From Cryobacterium psychrophilum (GTDB lineage Bacteria > Actinomycetota > Actinomycetes > Actinomycetales > Microbacteriaceae): a DNA stretch of 64,000 bases. The translations under genes were made by a program, and so were the position numbers. The stretch is taken from NCBI RefSeq assembly GCF_004365915.1, contig NZ_SODI01000001.1, positions 682,001 through 746,000 of the forward strand. Direction: 5' to 3'. Below the pieces are notes generated by a model. It had not been told where the DNA came from, did no database searches, and saw nothing but the letters and a program-made list of their open reading frames with translations. Shown one piece after another: positions 1-7,801 of the stretch. Positions within the stretch are counted from its first letter, which is position 1. Each line of letters starts with the position of its first letter.

Positions 1-607
1 ACACGGGCAGCTCACGGGAGAGCAGCGCCCGCAGCTGCACGGGCGAGGTCTGGGTGCGGAGCACCAGGTGGGCATCTGTCGGCTCGACGAAGAAGGTGTC
101 CTGCATCGCCCGGGCGGGGTGATCCTCGTCGAAGTTGAGCCCGTCGAAGTTGAACCATTCGCTCTCGAGCTCCGGTCCCTCGGCCACTTCCCAGCCCATG
201 GCCACGAACACGTCGGAGGCCCGTTCGGTCAGCAGCGAGATCGGATGCCGCGCCCCCGGCTTCCAGGCTGACGCCGCGGCGGTCACGTCCACGGTTTCGG
301 CGGCGAGCTGGGCGGTCGCCTCGGCCTCGCCGATCGCGGTCTCCCGCGCCGTGAACGCCGCAGAGACACGACCCTTGGCCTGGCCGAGGAGTTTGCCCGC
401 GACGGCCTTCTGATCTCCCGGCACCGTGCGCATCAGGGCGTTGAGCCTGGCAAGGGGGGAAAACTCCCCCACATGCTCGGCTCGCACGGCCTTGAGGTCT
501 GCGGAGGTTTCGGACACGCAAATGGCGGTGAGGGCTGCGTCAACCGCAGCGCTCACCGCCTCTTCGGTAATGGCGGGCGGGTCAATGGGACCAGAAAATT
601 CAGACAC
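1..607 (-). CDS. pheS: Phenylalanyl-tRNA synthetase alpha subunit (3' end outside window)
   Basis: PheS pairs with PheT to charge tRNA-Phe in the cytoplasm. Only the first 202 residues are in the window. They comprise the N-terminal coiled-coil region (about residues 1-90) followed by the start of the catalytic domain, with LTERASDVFVAMGWEVAEGP and the class II stretch FNFDGLNFDEDHPARAMQDT. I place the start at a GTG (605-607) because an AGGA Shine-Dalgarno lies just upstream and the N-terminus MSEFSGPIDPPAITEEA resembles actinobacterial PheS. It begins 20 bp after the gluD stop, so read-through from the transporter operon is possible. pheT is expected just beyond the window edge. Confidence 0.93.
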   Translation of the reverse strand, partial: MSEFSGPIDPPAITEEAVSAAVDAALTAICVSETSADLKAVRAEHVGEFSPLARLNALMRTVPGDQKAVAGKLLGQAKGRVSAAFTARETAIGEAEATAQLAAETVDVTAAASAWKPGARHPISLLTERASDVFVAMGWEVAEGPELESEWFNFDGLNFDEDHPARAMQDTFFVEPTDAHLVLRTQTSPVQLRALLSRELPV

Positions 608-627
608 AGTTCCTGAGTTTAGCGGCC

Positions 628-1539
628 TCAGACCCCGCTTCGGCTCTGTGCCCCCGTCGCATGCGGACCGACCACGTCTGGGTCGACCGATGGTGTCTCG
701 TCCGGCTGGATCAGCTTGCCCGCCTGCGGGCCGGTGCGCTTGGCAATTCTGCGCGCCACCCAGGACAGCGACAGGTTCATGGTCAGGTAGATGGCCAGCA
801 CGATGAAGAAAAACGAGAACTGGTACTGGTTACCGAAGAAGCCGCCGAGATTGTTCAGTCCAGAGCGAAGCAGTTCGTTGTAGCCCACGACGAAGGCCAG
901 AGAGGTGTCCTTGAGCAGCACCACCAATTGGGCGATGATGATCGGCAGCATCTGTCGGAACGCCTGGGGGAACTCGATCCGGAACCGGGTAGCGACGGGA
1001 GTGAGACCGATGGCGAGCCCGGCTTCACGCTGGCCGCGCGGAAGGGCGTTGATGCCGGCACGGAGGGCTTCGCCGATGATGGCGCCGTTGTACACGGAGA
1101 GGGCGGCGACGCCGGCCCAGAACGAGCCGGTGCCAAACACCAGCAGGATGAACAGCATCATCAGCAGCACCGGCATGCCGCGGAAGAATTCGAGCACCAC
1201 GGTGGTCGGCAGGCGGATCCAGGCAGTTTCCGACGCACGCCCGAACGAGAACACTACGCCGAGCACGAGCGCCAACGCGGCGGCGACAGCAGCCATGCGC
1301 AGCGTCGCCAGAGCCCCCAGGCCGAGGGTGCGCCAGACCAGCAGGTCGTTGAAGACATCCCAGCGGCTGATGTCCCACAGGCCGGGCTGCACCGCGCCGT
1401 TGGCGCTCGCCTTGGGCAGGCCCAGCACCACGATCAGGGCGACCAGGCCGCCGGCGATTATGAGCGCTCCGACGATGGAGAGAAGGCGCGAGCGCGCCCG
1501 GGACTTCGGCCCGGGGGCGTCATACAGGACAGAACTCAT
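628..1539 (-). CDS. gluD: Amino-acid ABC transporter permease, GluD type
   Basis: This is an integral membrane permease of the polar amino-acid (HisMQ/GluCD) family, 303 residues. After a basic N-terminal tail it has a first membrane helix (about residues 20-42, LLSIVGALIIAGGLVALIVV), a periplasmic loop, and the BPD_transp_1 domain. The cytoplasmic EAA loop reads LPRGQREAGLAIGL and docks onto the ATPase. The start ATG overlaps the gluC stop by 4 bp (ATGA), which suggests translational coupling. The gene order gluA-gluB-gluC-gluD matches the glutamate uptake system of corynebacteria; the actual substrate (glutamate, glutamine or another polar amino acid) is inferred from family resemblance only. 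Confidence 0.88.
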   Translation of the reverse strand: MSSVLYDAPGPKSRARSRLLSIVGALIIAGGLVALIVVLGLPKASANGAVQPGLWDISRWDVFNDLLVWRTLGLGALATLRMAAVAAALALVLGVVFSFGRASETAWIRLPTTVVLEFFRGMPVLLMMLFILLVFGTGSFWAGVAALSVYNGAIIGEALRAGINALPRGQREAGLAIGLTPVATRFRIEFPQAFRQMLPIIIAQLVVLLKDTSLAFVVGYNELLRSGLNNLGGFFGNQYQFSFFFIVLAIYLTMNLSLSWVARRIAKRTGPQAGKLIQPDETPSVDPDVVGPHATGAQSRSGV

Positions 1540-2183
1540 CGGAGCACCGCGACCTTCTTCTCGATCCTGCCGGCGAAGATGCCCAGAGGAATGGTGATGA
1601 TGAGGTAGAACGCCGCGACGGCGAGCAGGATGGCGATGGTGGCGTCGCCGCGGTCATTGGTCACCCTGCGGGCCGCCCCGAACAGTTCGAAGACGAAGAA
1701 GGCACCGGCCACCGACGTGTTCTTGGTCAGGGCGATGAACACGTTGATCAGCGGGGGAACCACCATGCGGATGGCCTGGGGCATGACCACGAACGAGAGC
1801 GTCTGGCCGAAGGTGAGACCCACGCTCCGTGCCGCTTCGGCCTGTCCCACGTGCACACCGTTGACGCCGGACCGCAGTGCCTCGGCGACGAACGGGGAGG
1901 TGTAAACCGTGAGACCGATGGCCGCCAGCTGGAAATACCCCGGGGTGAACTGCAGGAACGGCAGCAAAAATGCGCAGAAGAACAGCACGAGTGTGAGCGG
2001 CGTGTTGCGCACGAGCTCCGTGTAGACCGTGGCGAACAGGCGGAACGATGCGATCGGTGAGATGCGCATGGCGGCGACGATCAGGCCGAGAAATGATGCG
2101 CCGACGCCGGCGATAGCGAGCAGGCCCAGGGTGTTCCGGAAGCCTTCCAGGAACAGCGGCAGGTTGTCGATGACTGCGTCCAC
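1536..2183 (-). CDS. gluC: Amino-acid ABC transporter permease, GluC type
   Basis: This 215-residue permease is the partner of GluD in a heterodimeric membrane pore. It has an N-terminal helix (about residues 15-38), further helices, and the EAA coupling loop VGQAEAARSVGLTFGQTLSF (about residues 122-141), typical of the HisM/GluC group. The chosen start is GTG (2181-2183), 5-10 bases after an AGGAGGTGA ribosome-binding site. It lies 155 bp downstream of gluB and overlaps gluD by 4 bp. Confidence 0.87.
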   Translation of the reverse strand: MDAVIDNLPLFLEGFRNTLGLLAIAGVGASFLGLIVAAMRISPIASFRLFATVYTELVRNTPLTLVLFFCAFLLPFLQFTPGYFQLAAIGLTVYTSPFVAEALRSGVNGVHVGQAEAARSVGLTFGQTLSFVVMPQAIRMVVPPLINVFIALTKNTSVAGAFFVFELFGAARRVTNDRGDATIAILLAVAAFYLIITIPLGIFAGRIEKKVAVLR

Positions 2184-2338
2184 AACTCACCTCCTCTTCT
2201 TTGTCTGTCTGCGGGTGGGGCAGGGGGGTACGTGGAACATGCTGGGCCGCGTCACCGCAGCGACCCGTCCGTCGGGCGGGCCACTGCGGCTGCGTGGATT
2301 ACTGCGGGTAGTGCGGGTTTCCGACGGGGACAGTCGAC

Positions 2339-3208
2339 CTAGTAGCGGTCGATGGCCGGAGGGGTCGGGGTGTCGAGCACGGAGCCCGCGGTGGACTCCC
2401 AGGCCTTGACCCAGCTGCCATCGTCGTAGGACTCTTCGAGCACGTCGTTGATGAAGTTGCGGAACTCGGTGTCGTCGTGCGCGAGACCGATGCCGTAGGG
2501 CTCTTCGGTGAACGCGTTGTTGACAACTTCGAATTCACCGGGGTTCTGGTCGGCGAGGCCGGCCAGGATCACGTTGTCTGTGGTGACGGCGGCAACCTCG
2601 CCGCTGCGCAGCGGGCCGAGGCAGTTGGAGTACGTGTCCGTCGCGATGACGTCCGTCGTGTACGCGGCGACGTTCTTCTCCGAGGTGGAACCGCTCACGG
2701 TGCACACCTTCTTGCCGGCAAGGTCCTCGGGACCGGTGATGTTGTCCGGGTTGCCCTCGAGTACGAGCAGATCCTGGCCGGCCGAGTAATACGGTCCGGC
2801 GAAGGACACGACCTCCTTGCGGGTATCGTTGATCGTGTACGTCGCGATCACGAGGTCAACCTCGCCGTTTTCGATGAACGGTTCGCGGTTGGCGGAGACG
2901 GTCTCGCTCCAATTGATACCGCTGGCCGGGATGCCGAGCTTGGACGCGATGATCTTGCCCATTTCCACGTCGAAGCCGACGGGCTTGCCGTCGGGTCCAC
3001 GGAGGCCGAACAGCGGCTGGTCGAACTTGGTGCCGATGTTGATGCTTCCGGCTTCGGCCAGTTTCGCCATCGTGGTACCGGCTTCGAAGTCTGTGGCGTC
3101 AGCTACGGGCGGCGCATCCGCGGACGGTGCGCCAGAGTCGCTGCAGCCGCTGAGGACGAGCGCGCTGATGGCAATGGCCGAAATCACTAGACCTTTTTTG
3201 AGTCTCAT
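2339..3208 (-). CDS. gluB: Amino-acid-binding lipoprotein of ABC transporter, GluB type
   Basis: This extracellular solute-binding protein (SBP_bac_3 family) captures a polar amino acid and delivers it to GluC-GluD. I start it at ATG 3208, where AGGAGAAGAACC precedes the codon, rather than at an upstream ATG that would mask the signal sequence. The 289-residue product begins MRLKKGLVISAIAISALVLSGC, a lipoprotein signal peptide with lipobox L19-S20-G21-C22, so the mature protein is anchored by Cys22. The ligand domain shows the usual features FDVEMGKIIASKLG, NREPFIENGEVDLVIATYTI and the hinge region GSTSEKNV. It lies 52 bp after gluA. Confidence 0.88.
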   Translation of the reverse strand: MRLKKGLVISAIAISALVLSGCSDSGAPSADAPPVADATDFEAGTTMAKLAEAGSINIGTKFDQPLFGLRGPDGKPVGFDVEMGKIIASKLGIPASGINWSETVSANREPFIENGEVDLVIATYTINDTRKEVVSFAGPYYSAGQDLLVLEGNPDNITGPEDLAGKKVCTVSGSTSEKNVAAYTTDVIATDTYSNCLGPLRSGEVAAVTTDNVILAGLADQNPGEFEVVNNAFTEEPYGIGLAHDDTEFRNFINDVLEESYDDGSWVKAWESTAGSVLDTPTPPAIDRY

Positions 3209-3260
3209 GGTTCTTCTCCTGATTGCTGGTGTTGCTGCTGTGTGGGGCTTGCTCACCGTT

Positions 3261-4049
3261 TTAGTGGGCAAGTATTTTGGAGAGGAAGTCTTGCGCTCTC
3301 GTGCTTTGGGGATTGGTGAAGAACTGCTCGGGAGTGGCCTCCTCCACGATCTCGCCCTCCGACATGAAGATCACGCGGTCGGCAGCCTTGCGGGCGAAGC
3401 CCATCTCGTGCGTGACGACGATCATGGTCATTCCGTCGTTGGCGAGGTCGATCATGACCTCGAGTACCTCATTGATCATTTCCGGGTCGAGCGCGCTGGT
3501 CGGTTCGTCGAGCAGGATGACTTTCGGATCCATGGCCAGGGCGCGTGCAATGGCGACCCGCTGTTGCTGACCACCGGACAGCTGCGCGGGCATCTTCTTG
3601 GCCTGGTTGGCCACTCCGACGCGGTCGAGCAGGGCCATGGCCCTCTTCTCGGCATCGGCCTTCTTCATGCCGCGCACCTTGATCGGTCCGAGTGTGACGT
3701 TATCGAGCACGGTCTTGTGGGCGAACAGGTTAAAGGCCTGGAACACCATTCCCACATCCGCGCGCAGATGGGCGAGAGCCTTGCCCTCCTCGGCCAGTTT
3801 GACCCCATCGATGGTGATGACCCCATCGTCAATGGTTTCGAGACGGTTGATCGCCCGGCAGAGAGTCGACTTACCCGAACCACTCGGTCCGATCACGACG
3901 ACGACCTCGCCGCGGTTGACCGTTGCGTTGATGTTCTTGAGAACATGCAGTTCTCCATAGTGCTTGTTGATGTCTTTGACGACGACCAACGGTTCGCCGC
4001 GACGGACCGTGATGTTTGACGTGGCCGGCGTGACGTTTGTAGGCTCCAT
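3261..4049 (-). CDS. gluA: Amino-acid ABC transporter ATP-binding protein, GluA type
   Basis: This is the cytoplasmic ATPase that powers the GluBCD importer, 262 residues. Motifs are complete: Walker A GPSGSGKS (54-61), Q-loop VFQAF (102-106), ABC signature LSGGQQQR (157-164), Walker B VILLDEP (177-183), D-loop SALD and H-loop His214. It is the first gene of the operon. There is no clear Shine-Dalgarno; a TAGGTT box lies exactly six bases before the ATG, which points to a leaderless transcript starting at the start codon. The first 20 residues are a tail ahead of the conserved [11 protein letters not shown] strand, so the ATG is supported by the promoter spacing rather than homology. Confidence 0.92.
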   Translation of the reverse strand: MEPTNVTPATSNITVRRGEPLVVVKDINKHYGELHVLKNINATVNRGEVVVVIGPSGSGKSTLCRAINRLETIDDGVITIDGVKLAEEGKALAHLRADVGMVFQAFNLFAHKTVLDNVTLGPIKVRGMKKADAEKRAMALLDRVGVANQAKKMPAQLSGGQQQRVAIARALAMDPKVILLDEPTSALDPEMINEVLEVMIDLANDGMTMIVVTHEMGFARKAADRVIFMSEGEIVEEATPEQFFTNPQSTRAQDFLSKILAH

Positions 4050-4055
4050 ACAACC

Positions 4056-4061
4056 AACCTA
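4056..4061 (-). promoter_or_regulatory. Putative -10 box of leaderless gluA transcript
   Basis: TAGGTT fits the actinobacterial -10 pattern TANNNT and ends six bases before the gluA ATG; no Shine-Dalgarno is visible. A -35 element is not obvious. Confidence 0.55.
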
Positions 4062-4088
4062 GAACAAAACTCGTGCCGTGGCGCGCCA

Positions 4089-4141
4089 AACCCCCGACGG
4101 TAACCGATTCGTAACAGTCGGCACCGCCGGGGGCGGGTTTA
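4089..4141 (-). terminator. Possible imperfect hairpin between spoU gene and gluA
   Basis: On the minus strand AACCC-GCC-CCCGGCGG can pair with CCGTCGGGGGTT, giving a bulged GC-rich stem with a long loop. It could end transcripts from the upstream methyltransferase gene, but there is no clean U-tract. Confidence 0.3.
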
Positions 4142-4172
4142 ACGGGTGGGAACAGGACTTTATCCCGACGGA

Positions 4173-4973
4173 TTAGCTGCGCTGCGCGAAAGCGCTCTCG
4201 TACAGGCATACGGATGCCGCGGTGGCGAGATTCATGGACTCGGCGTGACCATAGATGGGAACGCTGATGGCCCGGTCCGCCTTGGCGAGGTCCTCATCAC
4301 TGAGACCGCGGGCCTCGTTGCCGAACAGCCACGCCGTCGGCGCGGCGAGCACGCCCTCGTTGCGGGCGGCGAGCAGGTCGTCGCCCTTGATGTCGGCGGC
4401 AAGAAGCTGCAGCCCGGACGAGCGAACACGATCGCGCACGTCTTCGAGGCTCGCGGCGATGGCGACGGGCAGGTGGAAGATCGAGCCAGTGGAGGACCGA
4501 ATCACCTTGGGGTTGTAGAGGTCCACGCTGCGGCCGCAGAGGATCACGGCGTCGGCACCGGCCGCATCCGCGGCGCGAATGATCGTGCCGGCGTTACCCG
4601 GGTCGCGAACCTCTTCGAGGATGACGACAAGTTTCGGCTCGGCGTTGAAAATCTTTTTGACCGAGGTGGGGAACTGGTGGCACACAGCGACGAAGCCCTG
4701 GGGCGTGACCGTGTCAGCCATGGCGTCGAGCACTTCTTCGGAGACGAACTCCACCTCAACGCCAGCGGCGACGGCGGATTCGGCAATATCGGTGTAGCGT
4801 TCGAGGGCTGTCGGCGTGGCGTACAGCTCCACGACGAGCTCTGGACGGAACGTGAGGGCCTCGGAGACGGCCTGCGGACCTTCGAGAAGGAACAGCCCCA
4901 ACTCCGTGCGCGCATCGCGCTTCGCAAGTTTCGCGACGGCTCTAACGCGCGGTGAACGTGGGTTATCAAGCAT
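4173..4973 (-). CDS. SpoU/TrmH-family RNA 2'-O-methyltransferase
   Basis: This 266-residue SPOUT enzyme transfers a methyl group from S-adenosylmethionine to a ribose in rRNA or tRNA. The N-terminal substrate-binding domain (about 1-105) includes LGLFLLEGPQAVSEAL. The C-terminal trefoil-knot domain carries the three SpoU motifs: NAGTIIRAADAAG (motif 1), LFGNEARGLS (motif 2) and ISVPIYGHAESMNLATAASV (motif 3). It lies downstream of rplT, a frequent placement in actinobacteria, but a strong terminator separates the two. The target nucleotide cannot be told from sequence. A TAGGCT box six bases before the ATG suggests a leaderless transcript. Confidence 0.88.
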   Translation of the reverse strand: MLDNPRSPRVRAVAKLAKRDARTELGLFLLEGPQAVSEALTFRPELVVELYATPTALERYTDIAESAVAAGVEVEFVSEEVLDAMADTVTPQGFVAVCHQFPTSVKKIFNAEPKLVVILEEVRDPGNAGTIIRAADAAGADAVILCGRSVDLYNPKVIRSSTGSIFHLPVAIAASLEDVRDRVRSSGLQLLAADIKGDDLLAARNEGVLAAPTAWLFGNEARGLSDEDLAKADRAISVPIYGHAESMNLATAASVCLYESAFAQRS

Positions 4974-4979
4974 GCATCA

Positions 4980-4985
4980 AGCCTA
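4980..4985 (-). promoter_or_regulatory. Putative -10 box of leaderless spoU-family gene
   Basis: TAGGCT (TANNNT) ends six bases before the ATG of the methyltransferase gene and no Shine-Dalgarno is present. Confidence 0.5.
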
Positions 4986-5012
4986 CTTGCAGAAAACGTG
5001 AGCGAATGCAGA

Positions 5013-5048
5013 AAAAGGGAGTGGCCGCTTTCGCGGCCACTCCCTTTT
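5013..5048 (-). terminator. Terminator of infC-rpmI-rplT
   Basis: A perfect 16-bp stem (5013-5028 with 5033-5048) with a 4-base loop lies 46 bp beyond the rplT stop. The stem ends in A/T pairs, so each strand finishes in a short U run. Confidence 0.88.
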
Positions 5049-5093
5049 CGCTGTTCTACCTACGCTGCTGTTCCAGCGAAACTGGTGATCTAA

Positions 5094-5483
5094 CTACGCT
5101 GCTGCGACCTTCGGTGCCGACGTGTCGGCGGGAAGGGCGTCCTTGGCGGACTCAACGAGGGCCGCGAAGGTGGCGGGCTCGTTGACGGCCAGCTCAGCGA
5201 GCATACGACGGTCAACCACGATGCCAGCAAGGCCGAGGCCCTGGATCAGACGGTTGTACGTGAGGCCGTTGGCGCGCGATGCAGCGTTGATGCGCTGGAT
5301 CCACAGGCGACGGAAGTCACCCTTGCGTGCACGGCGGTCGCGGTAGTTGTAGGTGAAGGAGTGAGTGAGCTGCTCCTTGGCCTTGGTTACCAGACGCGAG
5401 CGCTGGCCGCGGTAGCCCTTGGCGCGCTCGAGAATTACGCGACGGCTCTTGTGGGCGTTTACAGCCCTCTTGACTCTTGCCAT
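5094..5483 (-). CDS. rplT: 50S ribosomal protein L20
   Basis: L20 binds 23S rRNA early in large-subunit assembly. The 129-residue protein begins [20 protein letters not shown] and contains the hallmark [20 protein letters not shown] and the C-terminal [20 protein letters not shown]. It has an extra alanine-rich tail ending SAPKVAAA. It is the last gene of infC-rpmI-rplT, 39 bp after rpmI, and is followed by a strong terminator. In other bacteria L20 represses this operon by binding its mRNA; the leader upstream of infC here could serve that role, but this is unproven. Confidence 0.97.
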   Translation of the reverse strand: MARVKRAVNAHKSRRVILERAKGYRGQRSRLVTKAKEQLTHSFTYNYRDRRARKGDFRRLWIQRINAASRANGLTYNRLIQGLGLAGIVVDRRMLAELAVNEPATFAALVESAKDALPADTSAPKVAAA

Positions 5484-5522
5484 TTTTCCGGTTCCTTAAA
5501 AGTGTGTGCGGTCGTCGGTTGC

Positions 5523-5709
5523 TTAGAGACCGAGAAGCTTCTTGATGACCTTGGTGTCCGACTTGGCCACGGGCTGGTCCTTGTTGAGGCGAGCCTTGCG
5601 CTTCGTGCTCTTAACCTCAAGGTTGTGTCGCATGCCAGCCTGCTGCTTCATGAGCTTGCCGCTTCCGGTGACCTTGAAACGCTTCTTCGTGCCAGAGTGA
5701 GTCTTCATC

Positions 5710-5717
<8 letters not shown>
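5523..5717 (-). CDS. rpmI: 50S ribosomal protein L35
   Basis: This 64-residue basic ribosomal protein begins [20 protein letters not shown] and ends [10 protein letters not shown], both typical of L35. The start ATG (5715-5717) follows a GGAGGAAAAAG ribosome-binding site; longer upstream starts in the same frame are only the tail of infC read in another frame. It overlaps the end of infC by 8 bp, so translation of the two is likely coupled. Confidence 0.97.
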
Positions 5718-6336
<619 letters not shown>

Positions 6337-6410
6337 GCGTCTCTCCTCCTGATTAACTTCGTGGTTACAGCCAGGCGACGGATGTCGACTGGGACGAAGA
6401 GAGGAAAATC

Positions 6411-6440
6411 ACGAGCGTTTTTTCGAGCATATTTGCTCGT
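6411..6440 (-). promoter_or_regulatory. infC: infC leader with two competing hairpins
   Basis: Two stems share one arm. Bases 6424-6429 pair with 6434-6439 (6 bp, 4-base loop), and bases 6411-6416 can instead pair with 6435-6440 (6 bp, 18-base loop). On the infC transcript this element lies about 75-105 bases ahead of the start codon. The whole 6337-6604 interval between infC and the DUF1844 gene holds no other gene I can support. Confidence 0.45.
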
Positions 6441-6604
6441 CCAACCACACGGCACCCTGGCTGCCTTCACCCCCTGGAAACCAGCGGACGACGACGGAGT
6501 GCAAACTACCCGGTAACCTTTATGAAGCGGTCAAGCGCGGGTGGGAGATTCTCCACTTTCGCACCGAGACTAATGTCTCGGAACCGACGTAACTCTAGCA
6601 GAGG

Positions 6605-6958
6605 ATGGCAGTGAGTACCAATTACGACGAAGAAACCGCCCAAGCAACGCGGGACATCGCGGATGTCGGAGCGGTGGAGATCATTACCACCGCGGCCGTG
6701 CACCTCCTGAGCGCAGCGGCAGTGAAGTGCGGACTGGCCGATGACCCGATCGCACAGACCGACCTGGACGAGGCCCGCAAACTCATCACCGCCCTCGCCG
6801 GCCTCGTGACGGCGGCCGCACCTGAAATCTCCGACATGCACGCTCGCAGTCTGCGCGACGGCCTGCGTTCCGTTCAGCTCGCGTTCCGCGAGGCATCCAC
6901 CATTCCCGACCCCATCGGCGAGGGACCGGGCGAAAAGTACACCGGCCCCGTCAACTAG
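6605..6958 (+). CDS. DUF1844 domain protein
   Basis: This 117-residue protein matches the DUF1844 family: a helical core with AVEIITTAAVHLLSAAAVKC and DEARKLITALAGLVTAAAPE, followed by a short disordered tail. No catalytic motif is visible and the function is unknown. It is divergent from infC, a placement that recurs in actinobacteria and suggests a link to translation. A short AGAGG precedes the ATG. Confidence 0.8.
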   Translation: MAVSTNYDEETAQATRDIADVGAVEIITTAAVHLLSAAAVKCGLADDPIAQTDLDEARKLITALAGLVTAAAPEISDMHARSLRDGLRSVQLAFREASTIPDPIGEGPGEKYTGPVN

Positions 6959-7021
6959 CTCCCGCACGCAGCGCCCACCGCCGGATGGCCTGGTGGGTGC
7001 TGCCGCATCGCGGATTCCCGT

Positions 7022-7801
7022 TCACGTCTGGCAGCGGGGGCACCAGAAGACGTCGCGCAGCTCGAGTTCGCTGCGACCGATTTTCGATCGGACGAGTCGT
7101 GTGCCGCACCGGCGGCAGGCCTGCCCGTGTCGCGAGTGGACCCACAGCCGGGCGCCCCGCCGGGTATTGCCCGTCGTCGTGCGTTCGACCCGGTCTCGAT
7201 TGGCATTGATCAGTCGATGGGCCAGTCCCACGAGCGCGGGAAGATCTGTCACCTCACCGATCAACCTGGTCGGCAGGATGCCGCGCAGGAAGCACAGTTC
7301 GTTCACGTAGACGTTGCCGAGGCCGGCGAGGTTCCGCTGGTCCGCCAGTGCCACGGCTACCGGCACGTCAGGCCGGACGGCCAGGCGCCGCACCGCTTCG
7401 CCAGCGTCCCAGTCGGCGCCGAGCAGGTCCGGTCCCAGGTACCCGAGCGCCGGCACCTCTGCCGTGCGCGGCATCAGCTCGAGCACGCCGAGGTCGAACC
7501 CCGCGGCCGCGCAGTCGAGTGTTTCAAGCACGATCCTGGCCTGAAACGCCGGCCGCTGCCACGCAGTGCCGTGGCGGTACAGGTGCCACGACCCTTCCAT
7601 CTTCAAGTGGGAGTGCACGCTCACGCTGTCGGTGCGGATCAGTAGATGTTTGCCGCGACTGGCGATCTCCTGCACTGTCTCCCCCGTCAGGTCGATGGTG
7701 GCCCATTGAGGAACCCGGATGTCGCAGCGGGTGAGAACACTCCCCCGCAGGGCGTCACCCAGCGACCGCGCCTCGCGGTAAACGGTGTCTCCCTCAGGCA
7801 C
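7022..7801 (-). CDS. nei: Fpg/Nei-family DNA glycosylase (endonuclease VIII type)
   Basis: This enzyme removes oxidised bases and cleaves the abasic site by beta-elimination. In the 259-residue protein, Pro2 and Glu3 (MPEGDTV) are the catalytic residues and Lys51 in SRGKHLLI is the conserved N-domain lysine. The helix-two-turn-helix is in NLAGLGNVYVNELCFLRGI, and the C-terminus has a CxxC...CxxC zinc finger (CRRCG, CPRCQT). The start ATG lies inside the end of lhr (8-bp overlap), so the two repair genes are co-transcribed. Mycobacteria also pair lhr with nei. Confidence 0.92.
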   Translation of the reverse strand: MPEGDTVYREARSLGDALRGSVLTRCDIRVPQWATIDLTGETVQEIASRGKHLLIRTDSVSVHSHLKMEGSWHLYRHGTAWQRPAFQARIVLETLDCAAAGFDLGVLELMPRTAEVPALGYLGPDLLGADWDAGEAVRRLAVRPDVPVAVALADQRNLAGLGNVYVNELCFLRGILPTRLIGEVTDLPALVGLAHRLINANRDRVERTTTGNTRRGARLWVHSRHGQACRRCGTRLVRSKIGRSELELRDVFWCPRCQT

